A stretch of 64,000 bases of DNA from Phycisphaerales bacterium (lineage in GTDB: Bacteria; Planctomycetota; Phycisphaerae; Phycisphaerales; UBA1924). This document shows positions 17,099-25,654 of this stretch, piece by piece (within the stretch, counting starts at the first letter, position 1; each line of letters opens with the position of its first letter). Below the pieces are notes generated by a model. The model ran no database searches and was not told where the DNA came from. It was given only the letters and a program-made list of their open reading frames with translations. The DNA is taken from contig JALSHH010000056.1 of assembly GCA_026982335.1 (NCBI GenBank), positions 1-64,000 of the forward strand. The letters run 5' to 3'. The position numbers were made by a program, and so were the translations under genes.

Positions 17099-18925
17099 AT
17101 GATCGGTCTTCCAAAGATATTTTTACGAAAGGCAGGCAATTGGGTGCATGATCATCCAGATGGGTGGCTCAATGTGCTCGGTGCGATCATCGGTGTGGTC
17201 ACGGCGATGGGTGCGGTGCTGTTTGCCAAGGGGCTGATGCGCACGGAACATTGGACTGAGGGTCTTCAGGGCGATTGGCCGTTGTGGGCGCTTCCGGTGA
17301 TTCCGATGGTTGGCGCGTTGTTCACAGGGTTGTTGGTGTATCGTTTTGCGCGTGAGGCCGGCGGGCATGGGGTGCCTCAGGTTTTGGATGCGATTGTGCG
17401 CAATGGTGGGAAGATTCCGGCGCGAATAGGATTGGTTAAAGTGGCTGCGAGTATTTGCACGGTGGGCACAGGTGGTTCGGCGGGTGCGGAGGGGCCGATT
17501 GTGCAGATCGGGGCGGTGACGGGGTCGGTGGTTGCGCGCAAGATCGGTGTGCCGCGTCGTCATGTTGGAACACTCGTCGGGTGCGGGGCAGCAGCGGGGA
17601 TATCGAGTATTTTTAATGCGCCGATTGCCGGGGTGTTTTTTGCACTCGAGATTTTGTTGAGGGATTTTTCACTCAAGACATTTACGCCCATTGTGATTGC
17701 GTCTGTTTTTGCCACGGCGATGACGCAGGTGCTTTTAGACGATAACAACGCAATCTTTGCGACCGAGTTACCGAACTATGTTTTTAGTGTGCTTGAACTT
17801 CCAAGTTATATAGTGCTTGGGTTGTTGTGTGCGTTCGGGGCGTGGTCGTTTACGATGGTGCTCGAGCGGGGTGAGGATGTATTTGACAAGATGACGCTTC
17901 ACCCGGTGCTCAAGCCGGTGTTTGGGGCGTTGATACTCGGGGTGCTGGGGATCTTTGGGATGTGGGCGTTTGCCAAGATGCCTGGCAATGAAATCCTCGG
18001 GGAAGCGCATTCGAGTGTGCCTGGATTCTTTGGTAATGGATACGCGGTTATCCGCCAGCTGCTCGATCCGGTGAGTTACGAGATGGGGCAGGTTGCGTGG
18101 GGCGCGATGGGGGTGCTTGGGATTTTGGTTGTTGCGAAAATCTTTGCGACGACTTTCACCCTCGCATCAGGTGGAAGTGGTGGCATTTTTGCTCCCGGAT
18201 TGTTTACTGGCGCTGCGATTGGTGGAATCTTTGGGATTCTGCTCGCCAAGTTCGGGTTGATTGCTGAGGGTTCATCGCCCGCGTCGTATGCACTCGTCGG
18301 GATGGCGGCGGTGATTGCGGGGACGACCTTTGCGCCGATGACAGCGATTCTGATTTTGTTCGAGATTACCCGTGAGCCTCATGTGCTTGCGCCGATTATG
18401 CTCGCCGCGATTGTGAGCACCGCGGTGACGCGGAAGTTGATGCCCGATTCAATCTATACCGCCAAACTGCGTCGGGCGGGCGTGCGCATCGGCACAAGCC
18501 GGGATATGTCGGTGCTTCGCCATGTGCCGGTATCAAGTGTGCAATACGCCGCCCTGCCGCCCGAGCCAGTATATGCGTCTGATCCATTGAGCAAACTCAT
18601 CACGCTCCATGCGCACCACAATGTGCCTGATTTTCCGGTGGTCGATGCCGATGGGCAATACATCGGCATGGTGACGGGGAGCGATATGCGAACGGCATTG
18701 ATCGACCGCGAAGCGATCCCGTTGCTGTTGGTCGCGGAGTTGATGCGGAGTGATTTCCCGGTCATTAAGCCCGACGAGCATCTCGATACCGTGATGGAAA
18801 AGTTTGCGAGAAACGAGATTTCAAGTCTGGTCTTGGTCGATGGATTCACCGGCACCAAGCCTTTGGCGCTGGTGACACGGGCAAAGGTGATGGCACGGTA
18901 CAATGCGGTACTTGATGAGAGGTGA
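17099..18925 (+). CDS. ClC-family chloride channel or Cl-/H+ antiporter with CBS domains
   Basis: The 608-residue membrane protein has the ClC core of about ten or more helices (residues 20-450) and two CBS domains (about 470-605). Diagnostic segments are GSAGAEGPIVQIGA (the gating Glu is near residue 131), GCGAAAGISSIFNAPIAG, and SGGSGGIFAPGLFTGAAIGG, which forms the anion pore. The CBS pair (SKLITLHAHHNVPDFPVVD, MEKFARNEISSLVLVDG) probably binds adenine nucleotides and regulates gating. The gene follows topA by 46 bases but may have its own promoter. Channel versus antiporter cannot be settled by reading alone. Confidence 0.92.
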   Translation: MIGLPKIFLRKAGNWVHDHPDGWLNVLGAIIGVVTAMGAVLFAKGLMRTEHWTEGLQGDWPLWALPVIPMVGALFTGLLVYRFAREAGGHGVPQVLDAIVRNGGKIPARIGLVKVAASICTVGTGGSAGAEGPIVQIGAVTGSVVARKIGVPRRHVGTLVGCGAAAGISSIFNAPIAGVFFALEILLRDFSLKTFTPIVIASVFATAMTQVLLDDNNAIFATELPNYVFSVLELPSYIVLGLLCAFGAWSFTMVLERGEDVFDKMTLHPVLKPVFGALILGVLGIFGMWAFAKMPGNEILGEAHSSVPGFFGNGYAVIRQLLDPVSYEMGQVAWGAMGVLGILVVAKIFATTFTLASGGSGGIFAPGLFTGAAIGGIFGILLAKFGLIAEGSSPASYALVGMAAVIAGTTFAPMTAILILFEITREPHVLAPIMLAAIVSTAVTRKLMPDSIYTAKLRRAGVRIGTSRDMSVLRHVPVSSVQYAALPPEPVYASDPLSKLITLHAHHNVPDFPVVDADGQYIGMVTGSDMRTALIDREAIPLLLVAELMRSDFPVIKPDEHLDTVMEKFARNEISSLVLVDGFTGTKPLALVTRAKVMARYNAVLDER

Positions 18926-18965
18926 TGGGGCCTTGAGGGCGTGAAACTTCCGGGTTTATTTTCCG

Positions 18966-18971
18966 TATAAT
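18966..18971 (+). promoter_or_regulatory. -10 hexamer TATAAT, 5 bases before ATG 18977
   Basis: A perfect TATAAT consensus ends five bases before the start codon. No ribosome binding site is possible in the remaining space. No -35 box at 16-18 bases is evident. Confidence 0.7.
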
Positions 18972-18976
18972 CAGGC

Positions 18977-20359
18977 ATGAACTTAATATATACTGTTGTT
19001 GCTTCTGTGTTTATCTTTGCGTCGTTTCCTGTGCTCGCGGTCGAGCCGGACTACGCCGAGATTGTGTCCAAGCAGATCACACCGGCGATCGAGGCCGAGT
19101 TGATCCCGGGGGCGGTCATCGGGATATATCACGATGGAAAAACGCACTTCTATCCCATCGGCACACTCAACTACGATCTGGATCAAGCACCAACTGCCGA
19201 CACACTCTATGAGATCGGGTCGATCTCAAAGGTCATCACCGGCACACTCTTCGCCGATGCGATCCGGCGCGGCGAAGTCTCGCGCGAGACGCCGGTGAAT
19301 GATCTCTTGCCCGATGGTGTCAAGGCGAAGTCCAAGGCTGGGCAAGAGATTGAGTTGTGGCACCTCACGACGCACACCTCGGGGTGGATGTCGGCGCCGA
19401 TCAATCTCTACCCGGCTGATGGCGAGAATCCGTTCGGCGGATACACGCAAGAGATGATGTTTGACGCGGTGAAGATCATGCCTTTGATCACGACGCCGGG
19501 GACGAAGATGGCCTATTCCAACTTCGCAGTCGGGGTGTTGGGGACCGTGATCACCAACAATGCTGATTCGGTGAACAAGGGTGATTATGAAGCGTTGGTC
19601 AAGGAGCGGATCATCGAGCCGATGGGGATTGAAGATTTTGCGATCGAACTCGATGCAGATCAGAAGGCGATGCTCGCGCCGGCAACCGCTGGCGGACGCG
19701 AGACCAAGGCATGGGGAAAGACCGGGGCAATGGACCCGGCGGGGATGTGGGTGACCAACGCGCCGGGGCTCCTCAAGTTTGCGATGGCGAATCTTGTCGA
19801 TGGAGATGATGAGATTCATGAATCATTGGCCATGTCGCGTGAGCCGATGTTCATGGAGGAGACGATGGGGAAGATTTGTTTCGGATGGTTTATTGCTGGT
19901 GATGGTTCGACCTACTGGCACAACGGCATGACCGGCGGATATTCATCGTACATGGCGGTGAATCGCGATTTGGATTTGGCCGTCGTGCTGCTTGCCAATG
20001 GGGCCGCCCTCGAAACAACGACCATCGGCACGAAGATCGTCCAAGCCATCGCTGGGCTGAATCCTGATCCGATCGTGATTGAAGTTGGCGAAAAGTTCGA
20101 CAAAGCCTACACCGACCAACTCGTAGGCGTCTACAAATCAGCCGTGGGCTTCGACATGACCATCAGTGCTGTCCGAGGCCGACTCTTCGCCCAGATCACC
20201 GGGCAGCAGGCGCTCGAAGTGGTTGCGGTCTCCAAAGACCGTTTCCGATACAAGCAGGTCGATGCGGAGATCGGGTTTGATGTGCCCGAAGAGGGCCAAG
20301 CGAGCCGGGTGACGCTGTTTCAGAATGGGATGGAGATCAAGTGCGAGCGCAAGGAGTGA
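18977..20359 (+). CDS. Secreted serine hydrolase, class C beta-lactamase/DD-peptidase fold
   Basis: The 460-residue protein has a signal peptide (residues 1-21, ending PVLAV). The three active-site motifs of the serine beta-lactamase superfamily are present: SISK (nucleophile Ser82, Lys85), YSN (Tyr180-Asn182), and HNGMTGG (His315 region) replacing KTG. Upstream TLYEIGSISKVITGTL and HLTTHTSGWM are typical of the AmpC/EstB/PBP4* group. A C-terminal beta domain (about 375-460) of the kind seen in such hydrolases follows. The protein acts in the periplasm on a peptide, ester or lactam substrate that cannot be named. It stands alone downstream of the ClC gene. Confidence 0.9.
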   Translation: MNLIYTVVASVFIFASFPVLAVEPDYAEIVSKQITPAIEAELIPGAVIGIYHDGKTHFYPIGTLNYDLDQAPTADTLYEIGSISKVITGTLFADAIRRGEVSRETPVNDLLPDGVKAKSKAGQEIELWHLTTHTSGWMSAPINLYPADGENPFGGYTQEMMFDAVKIMPLITTPGTKMAYSNFAVGVLGTVITNNADSVNKGDYEALVKERIIEPMGIEDFAIELDADQKAMLAPATAGGRETKAWGKTGAMDPAGMWVTNAPGLLKFAMANLVDGDDEIHESLAMSREPMFMEETMGKICFGWFIAGDGSTYWHNGMTGGYSSYMAVNRDLDLAVVLLANGAALETTTIGTKIVQAIAGLNPDPIVIEVGEKFDKAYTDQLVGVYKSAVGFDMTISAVRGRLFAQITGQQALEVVAVSKDRFRYKQVDAEIGFDVPEEGQASRVTLFQNGMEIKCERKE

Positions 20360-20369
20360 GGGAGACACA

Positions 20370-20387
20370 TGACTCAAAAATGAGTCA
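20370..20387 (+). terminator. Weak hairpin after the serine hydrolase gene
   Basis: A seven-base perfect stem TGACTCA/TGAGTCA with an AAAA loop is followed by a T-rich but interrupted tail (CACATTTTAGTTTT). It could be an inefficient terminator or a protein binding palindrome. Confidence 0.45.
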
Positions 20388-20517
20388 CACATTTTAGTTT
20401 TAATAAACCCTCCAAATCCGGTTGAATCCAGTTGCAGTGGGGGGGGGTTGTACGGTATACTGGGCCGAGGTTTGTCTCCTTTCTCCTTAAAACAAAATTT
20501 TTTTGAAAGGGTCTTTC
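20388..20517 (+). promoter_or_regulatory. Upstream region and leader of the repeat module
   Basis: This region is AT-rich apart from a run of ten Gs near 20439. TATACT (20455-20460) is the best -10 candidate and would leave a leader of about 50 bases with a run of Ts before the GAAAGGG ribosome binding site. It differs in style from the leaderless starts elsewhere in the window. Confidence 0.45.
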
Positions 20518-21753
20518 GTGAAACCATACATTGTTGCAGCATCTTTGCTGGCAGCAACATCTTCATTTGTTCTCGGACAAATGGAGGTTGTGGCAAAATA
20601 TGCAGACACGGATGAAAACGGGACTGTTGATAGGAATGAGTTTGTGTACCAAGCGAACTTGCATTTAGATGCCATTATTCGCATGAACTCGGACGGGTAC
20701 ATAATAGGTAATTCTGCATCAATTCGCACGGACATGATCGCATATGTGAAATCGATGTTTGGCGATTTTGACGGCGATGGTGTGGTTTCGTGGGAAGACA
20801 TGGTGGCGCAAATAGCCAATCCGGGGCCTGTCTCTACAATAGCCCCCAAGATATTGCAGGGCGACATGAATCAAGATGGTGTGGTTGATGGCGAGGATGT
20901 TGGACTGCTCTTTGAGGCTGCTGGCGATTTTGCTCCTGATGAAGCCTTCATTTTTGGTTTGTGGGCTCAAATTATTGTCGAGGCAAGCGATGCGGGGTAC
21001 CAACTGTCGTTGGTAGAAATGGTGTTTGGGCAGAATACGATGGGTGGCGGAGGGCATCGGGGTCCGAACGATCATAACCAGACTATCACATCTACTTGGC
21101 CACCTCCGCCCGGGTTTCCCGTTGACTGGGATTGGCCAGCAGATCATTTGGGAATACTGAGTTCGACTTGGGATTGGACTTTGGGGGTTCCTTCTTCAGA
21201 TTTGCCGGCGAATCATCACAGTGTTATTTCATCAACTTGGGGCGAATCATCTGAAGACTATTGGCCCCCAAACCATGATGTTGCGAGGAGCTCAACTTGG
21301 AATGACGACGGGTACCATCAATCAATGACAAGTGCTACATGGCCTTCATCGCACTTAAGAAATTTAAGCATTGAAGGTACAGAGACTGACGACCATGTTG
21401 AGATCGTATCGTGGCAAAATGCGGACCATGATGAAACCACAAGCGAGAACGCGGGGTGGCCAGCGAATCATCTCTTGCACCTTAGTCGGACTTGGAACAC
21501 CAATCACGACAGGGTGACAAGTTCGGCTTGGCCATCGAATCATATGATGATAATTTCGGAATCATGGAGTCCTGGTCGGGATTGGCCAGCGAATCACTAT
21601 GAGGTGGTGTCTTTGGCCGAGTCTCAGCCGGGTGACCATGACTGGAGACTATCACTGGTGACCATGCCAGGCAATCCGTTTCGCTTACCGCCTGAGTTGT
21701 TTGGGCTGTGGGCATCAGGCTCCGACTATATTTCCTTGTTGGACTTGAACTGA
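20518..21753 (+). CDS. Secreted EF-hand protein with thirteen His-x4-Ser-x2-Trp repeats
   Basis: I do not recognise a named family. The 411-residue product starts at a GTG with GAAAGGG six bases upstream and a signal peptide at residues 1-20. Three EF-hand-like calcium loops follow: 30-41 (DTDENGTVDRNE), 83-94 and 116-127. Residues 186-381 hold thirteen repeats centred on His 186, 210, 233, 253, 267, 279, 293, 304, 318, 330, 342, 360 and 374. Ser is at +5 in twelve of them and Trp at +8 in eight; a WP(A/P/S)NH lead-in is common. The next gene overlaps the stop by one base and its protein ends with one copy of the same repeat. Base composition is clearly more AT-rich than the flanks, suggesting transfer. 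The protein is probably extracellular or envelope-bound and calcium-binding. Confidence 0.8.
   Translation: MKPYIVAASLLAATSSFVLGQMEVVAKYADTDENGTVDRNEFVYQANLHLDAIIRMNSDGYIIGNSASIRTDMIAYVKSMFGDFDGDGVVSWEDMVAQIANPGPVSTIAPKILQGDMNQDGVVDGEDVGLLFEAAGDFAPDEAFIFGLWAQIIVEASDAGYQLSLVEMVFGQNTMGGGGHRGPNDHNQTITSTWPPPPGFPVDWDWPADHLGILSSTWDWTLGVPSSDLPANHHSVISSTWGESSEDYWPPNHDVARSSTWNDDGYHQSMTSATWPSSHLRNLSIEGTETDDHVEIVSWQNADHDETTSENAGWPANHLLHLSRTWNTNHDRVTSSAWPSNHMMIISESWSPGRDWPANHYEVVSLAESQPGDHDWRLSLVTMPGNPFRLPPELFGLWASGSDYISLLDLN
21073..21660 (+). repeat. Protein-level tandem repeat, consensus W-P-x-N-H-x4-S-x-T-W
   Basis: The thirteen units span residues 186-381 of the protein above, spaced irregularly at 10-24 residues. 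The alternation of small and hydrophobic residues between His and Trp suggests one beta strand per unit. The DNA is diverged between units, so this is an old or selected repeat rather than a recent duplication. Confidence 0.8.
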
Positions 21754-22874
21754 TGAAATCCGTTTTTTGTCTTTGTTTGGTCTTGCTGACTGTCTGCCAA
21801 ATGATCTCGTGTGGTTCCAGCAGCGAAAGCAGCGTTATTTTTCGCCAGCACGAGTTAGAGCAGTTGTGGCGTGGTGGGCAGGACAGTGGTTATATTGATT
21901 CCACTTTGAGTGAGCCAGAGAAAGTTTTGAATGAAATTTTCAAACGCTTGCCGCCTATCTGTAAAGTGTATCCAACCGAAGGGTATTACTATTTCAAAGC
22001 AAGGCTGCTGGATGGATTTGTGTCTGGCAATTTTCGAATAGTTGTTGATTCCGACTCTGGGGATCTGTCGCTGAGCTTTGCCTATTTTAATATTCATGAC
22101 CCTAGGAATTTCAAGAGTCTCATGCTGCTTAATGGTACCGATGTTCGCATTGTGCCATTACCGAACGGCGGGCATAGCGTGGCTATCGGTGATGAGGTTA
22201 GAGAGTTCCACGATGCCGGGATGGTATATCGCAATGCTGTTGGTCAAGTTGAGTTGTATGACAATGAGGATTTGGTGACAGGAGTCATGGATGAATCCGG
22301 AGTGTGGTTTTCTTTGGTATTTAATAAAAAGACAAACTATTTTTATTATTTGCGAAACTCATCGACTTTTCTGGTAGACCGGTGGGTTGTCTTGGAAAGC
22401 ATTGGGAAATATCAGGTGGTTTTGGGTATAGCCTCTGGGTTTGTTTTCTTGCGGGATACAACGAGTTTTCGCGAGCTACTGGTTGGTGTCCGCAGGCTTG
22501 ATATCCAAAGAAACACATTCTACGACGGTCCATTCGACCAAGTTCCCCCGGATTTGGATATTGCCAATATGCTTCGCGCGGCATACCCATATGTAAGTGC
22601 CGGCTTAGGTATTGATAAATACGGCGGTTTTGTTGAAAGGGAGAACATGCGAGTAGCGATTTCCCCCTACCAAGTATACTCGAAGATTGATGACTTGATC
22701 AATTTGTGTAAAACAGCAATAGATAATTGTGACAAGTTTGAGTGTATACAAAAATTGCTGTGTTATGAAACCAAAAGAGACTATCATACCGCGCGAGAGA
22801 ATGATGGCGGCGTATCAATGCGGAAATGGCCGGCAAATCATTATGCTACAGTGAGCTATTCTTGGCAAGAGTAG
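21753..22874 (+). CDS. Predicted lipoprotein ending in one His-x4-Ser-x2-Trp repeat
   Basis: The family is unknown. The 373-residue product starts at an ATG overlapping the previous stop (TGATG), so translation is probably coupled. Residues 1-20 form a signal peptide with a possible lipobox ending MISC, predicting attachment of Cys20 to lipid. The body (about 40-345) is beta-rich, with many aromatic residues and several segments reminiscent of beta-propeller blades, but no catalytic motif is seen. The C-terminus reads WPANHYATVSYSW, with His363, Ser368 and Trp371 matching the repeat of the upstream protein exactly. DNA is strongly AT-rich: the 60 bases from 22321 contain 17 G or C. The shared repeat and coupling imply that the two proteins work together, perhaps by repeat-repeat contact. 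Confidence 0.75.
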   Translation: MKSVFCLCLVLLTVCQMISCGSSSESSVIFRQHELEQLWRGGQDSGYIDSTLSEPEKVLNEIFKRLPPICKVYPTEGYYYFKARLLDGFVSGNFRIVVDSDSGDLSLSFAYFNIHDPRNFKSLMLLNGTDVRIVPLPNGGHSVAIGDEVREFHDAGMVYRNAVGQVELYDNEDLVTGVMDESGVWFSLVFNKKTNYFYYLRNSSTFLVDRWVVLESIGKYQVVLGIASGFVFLRDTTSFRELLVGVRRLDIQRNTFYDGPFDQVPPDLDIANMLRAAYPYVSAGLGIDKYGGFVERENMRVAISPYQVYSKIDDLINLCKTAIDNCDKFECIQKLLCYETKRDYHTARENDGGVSMRKWPANHYATVSYSWQE

Positions 22875-22889
22875 TTTGCTGTTGTGATT

Positions 22890-24356
22890 TCACTCTCCCA
22901 GCGTCTTTTTCCGCCTGAGGATATGGTGATAGTGCTGGGCGAAGCGGTGGGATTCGTCGCGGACTTGTTGGAGCAGGCGCAGGCCCGGGTTGTTTCGCCC
23001 GAGTTTGATTGGGTCGGTTGAACCCTGTACATAGATCAACTCTTCCTTCTTCGCCAGCGACACCACCATCGGAGGCTGAATGTCGAGCTGCTCGAAGGCA
23101 TCCATTGCGCTGTGGAGTTGGCCAAGCCCGCCGTCGATGAGGATGACATCGGGGTAGAGTTCGTGCCCTTTGCCCGCATCGCGGTATCGGCGGGAGATGA
23201 CTTCGCGCATGGATGCGTAATCGTCGTTGGCCCGGCCTTGTCCGCCACCAGACGAGTCGTTGGTGAAGGATTTGATGCGGAATCTTCGGTATTCTTGTTT
23301 GAAGGGTCGCCCGTCAATGAAGCAGACCTTCGAGGCGACGGTTTCGTTGCCTTGGAGGTGGGCGATGTCGAAGCCTTCGACGCACCGGATGGGTTTGTCC
23401 ATGTCGAGGGCGCGTTGAAGGGATGTGCAGCCTTTGAGCGGGTCGATGTATCCGATCTCGGATTCTGGCTGCCAGTGATCGGATGGCGATGCGCGTTCTT
23501 CGAGTTTTTGGATCGCCGAGATTTGATCGCGGAGCGTGGCGGCAAGTTCAAAGTCGAGTGCCTTTGATGCTGTTTGCATTTCGGATTCGAGTTCACGAAG
23601 CATCGTCGATTGTTTGGATTTGAAGAACCGGAGCAGGCGATGGATATCGGCGCGGTAGACTTCTTTCGAGATCGATTCATTGCACGGCGCGGTGCACTTA
23701 CCGATCGCAGCGAGCAAGCACGGGCGGAAGAATCGGTTGCTCTTATCGCCCTCGATGATGTCGAGTGAACAGGTCCGGAACTTGAACACCGCTTGGAGCG
23801 CATCGACGGCTGTGTGCAACGCGCCCGCCGAGGTGAATGGGCCCAAGATACTCGCATTCGAGAAGCGAGGGTCTTTCGACCCGTCGGCTTTGATCCCGGT
23901 GGGGTTGCGCGTCACGAACACGCGCGGGTAGTCCTCGCGCATGGTGACGACGAGGTATGGAAATGTGCGATCATCCTTCTGGGCTGCGTTATGGCGAGGA
24001 TGGATGTCTTTGATGAGCCGATTCTCAGCGAGCAACGCTTCCCACGTGGTTTCGGTGGTGAAGGTGTCAAATGAATGTACTTCATCGAGCAGCTTGTTCT
24101 TGCGAGGACCAAGATCAGTCGAAGGCAAGAAGTACGACGCCACCCGATCGCAGAGCTTGCTGGCCTTGCCGACATAGATGACGATGCCTTTGTGATCTTT
24201 CATCAGATACACCCCCGGCAGCGCGTGGAGCGAGCGGGCCTGGGTGTGCAAACGAGTCAAGCGTGCTTCACGCGACTCGGTCCCCCAAGGCGGCGGATCG
24301 CTCGCGGGGGCATGCCCTTGGTCGTCGAGAAAAGATGTATCAGGATCGTCGGTCAC
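22890..24356 (-). CDS. uvrC: UvrABC excinuclease subunit C lacking the C-terminal HhH domain
   Basis: The 488-residue protein makes the dual incisions in nucleotide excision repair. The GIY-YIG domain (about 45-125) has PGVYLMKDHKG and IVIYVGKA. A Cys cluster follows (CLLAAIGKCTAPC), then the UvrB-binding segment (about 245-280) and an RNase H-like endonuclease domain with CVEGFDIAHLQG and VILIDGGLGQL. The protein ends at HRFAQHYHHILRRKKTLGE, exactly where other UvrC proteins continue into the double helix-hairpin-helix DNA-binding domain (about 65 residues more). The GTG start at 24356 is chosen because TACAAT lies five bases upstream and because more upstream codons fall inside a palindromic repeat. 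The gene ends 15 bases from the AT-rich module. Confidence 0.93.
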   Translation of the reverse strand: MTDDPDTSFLDDQGHAPASDPPPWGTESREARLTRLHTQARSLHALPGVYLMKDHKGIVIYVGKASKLCDRVASYFLPSTDLGPRKNKLLDEVHSFDTFTTETTWEALLAENRLIKDIHPRHNAAQKDDRTFPYLVVTMREDYPRVFVTRNPTGIKADGSKDPRFSNASILGPFTSAGALHTAVDALQAVFKFRTCSLDIIEGDKSNRFFRPCLLAAIGKCTAPCNESISKEVYRADIHRLLRFFKSKQSTMLRELESEMQTASKALDFELAATLRDQISAIQKLEERASPSDHWQPESEIGYIDPLKGCTSLQRALDMDKPIRCVEGFDIAHLQGNETVASKVCFIDGRPFKQEYRRFRIKSFTNDSSGGGQGRANDDYASMREVISRRYRDAGKGHELYPDVILIDGGLGQLHSAMDAFEQLDIQPPMVVSLAKKEELIYVQGSTDPIKLGRNNPGLRLLQQVRDESHRFAQHYHHILRRKKTLGE

Positions 24357-24361
24357 AGAGG

Positions 24362-24367
24362 ATTGTA
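24362..24367 (-). promoter_or_regulatory. -10 hexamer TACAAT, 5 bases before uvrC GTG
   Basis: TACAAT on the minus strand ends five bases before the GTG start, so even a GTG-initiated gene follows the leaderless spacing seen for ATG genes here. Confidence 0.6.
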
Positions 24368-24387
24368 TGACGAAGACTCTCCCCCGG

Positions 24388-24412
24388 TGGCACAGGCGGG
24401 ATGCCTGTGCCA
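24388..24412. repeat. Palindromic repeat TGGCACAGGC-n5-GCCTGTGCCA
   Basis: A ten-base inverted repeat with a five-base centre. The same arm sequence occurs at 40348-40369 and 40401-40424. It lies just upstream of the uvrC promoter. Confidence 0.85.
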
Positions 24413-24424
24413 TCTAGAGCAAAC

Positions 24425-24453
24425 AAAAACACACCCAGTCGATCGACTGGGTG
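24425..24453 (-). terminator. Rho-independent terminator of the lipoprotein gene 24493-24918
   Basis: A perfect 22-base palindrome (CACCCAGTCGA/TCGACTGGGTG, 24432-24453) is followed on the minus strand by TGTTTTTG. It ends the message of the small lipoprotein gene before uvrC begins. Confidence 0.75.
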
Positions 24454-24492
24454 CATTGGTTTGTGTTTCAACGAGTGATTGACTCGTACAAT

Positions 24493-24918
24493 TTATTCGT
24501 ACAAATAGTCCGGCCCACGCCATTGCTGCCACTTCTTCAAGCGGAAACGCCAGAAGTTCTCTTCGAAGTTCTTCTGGGCTTCGGGTGACCATTCTTGGAA
24601 CGCGGGGAGCATCCGGGCTTCTGATGCCACCTTGCGGAGGAGGTCTTCAGCTTCTTGGACGGTCAGAGGCTCAGCTTCACCACTTCGGATTGCAGCATGG
24701 AGCAAGTCCTGATACATCGCGTTGAGGTGGGCGTAGTCTTCGAGGGTGGTCTCGGAGAGGGGCTGTTCGTTGAGACGCATCGCTTCGGCACGCAAGATGG
24801 TGTCTACAGCTCTGGCTTGGTGACGCTGGCCGGTGGTTCGCTCAACACGGCAACCAGACGAAAGGGCGAGCACGGCAACACCGGCGACGAGGATCAGGGT
24901 TTTGGCTGTACGATTCAT
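24493..24918 (-). CDS. Small predicted lipoprotein, helical
   Basis: The 141-residue product has a signal peptide and the lipobox LSSGC (Cys23), predicting lipid attachment. The mature part is mostly helical and charged, with several Glu/Arg-rich amphipathic segments (EAEDLLRKVASEARML, EAQKNFEENFWRFRLKKWQQW). No family is recognised. GGAG lies five to nine bases before the chosen ATG; a longer in-frame extension lacks this support. The gene is monocistronic, closed by a strong terminator. Confidence 0.8.
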   Translation of the reverse strand: MNRTAKTLILVAGVAVLALSSGCRVERTTGQRHQARAVDTILRAEAMRLNEQPLSETTLEDYAHLNAMYQDLLHAAIRSGEAEPLTVQEAEDLLRKVASEARMLPAFQEWSPEAQKNFEENFWRFRLKKWQQWRGPDYLYE

Positions 24919-25001
24919 ACTCACTCCATCGGTTCTCGGACGGCTCGGCATAAACAATATACGAGCAAATCTGTGGATTGTTCATCGACCAGAATCCGCC
25001 C

Positions 25002-25622
25002 TTACGATAGCGCCAATAGGTACATCATCTCCATCCCAATCCCGATTGCTTTGTCATTGAAATCAAATGTAGGGGTGTACAATTCCGGATAGGGCTTGGA
25101 ATCGGACTCATTGAGCCCAATAAGATAAAAACGCGCAGGCATTGCGGGGCTGTAATATGAGAAATCTTCGCCGCCCATTGATGTCTCGGCGACAAGCTTG
25201 GGTTTGGTTGTAAGTGCTGGCTGTTGATGTGTTTGCGTCATTTGGCAGGCCTCGGCGGGGTCGTTGTTTGTGACGGGATATCCATCATTCCAGGTGATCT
25301 GGGCACGGCATCCCATCGTTTTGGCGGTGGATTTGACGAGCTCGAAGAATCGAGCTTTGGTGGTTGCCCGGGTGTCCATATTGAGTGTGCGAGCCGTGCC
25401 TTTGAGGTTTGCCGATTCGGGATGATGTTGTAAGGCCGTTCCGGCGTAGATGTCGACGAAGGCAAGGGCGAGTTGGGTCAGTTCGTATTGGATCAGTTTC
25501 GAGGTGCATTCCGTGGTAAAGAGGATTTGCGGGTGGGCGTGGAGGACTCGGCGGATGGCAACGACCGTTTGGAGATGCTCGTTGATCAGTGAAACAATAC
25601 TGTTTGAAGTGGCGATGGGCAT
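25002..25622 (-). pseudogene. Internally deleted M20-family amidohydrolase remnant
   Basis: The open frame encodes 206 residues that match only the two ends of a peptidase M20D amidohydrolase (normally about 390). Residues 20-50 match the N-terminus (RRVLHAHPQILFTTECTSKLI). Residues from about 57 on match the region after the dimerisation domain start (IYAGTALQHHPESANLKGTAR, YPVTNNDP, MGGEDFSYYSP). The intervening 190-200 residues are absent, including the HxCGHD zinc motif and other metal ligands. The deletion kept the frame and left no stop codon. The remnant cannot hydrolyse amides by the family mechanism. It may be decaying, or may persist as a non-enzymatic dimer. Confidence 0.8.
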
Positions 25623-25654
25623 GGCCCAAGTACATGCGGCGGCTTACGGGCAGA

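Noticed and set aside
23036-23857. Ser/Arg-rich open frame overlapping uvrC in another frame of the same strand
   Set aside because: uvrC motifs are continuous here; the other frame has no recognisable content.
24357-24413. N-terminal extension of uvrC
   Set aside because: It would translate the palindromic repeat and the -10 hexamer; family similarity starts later.
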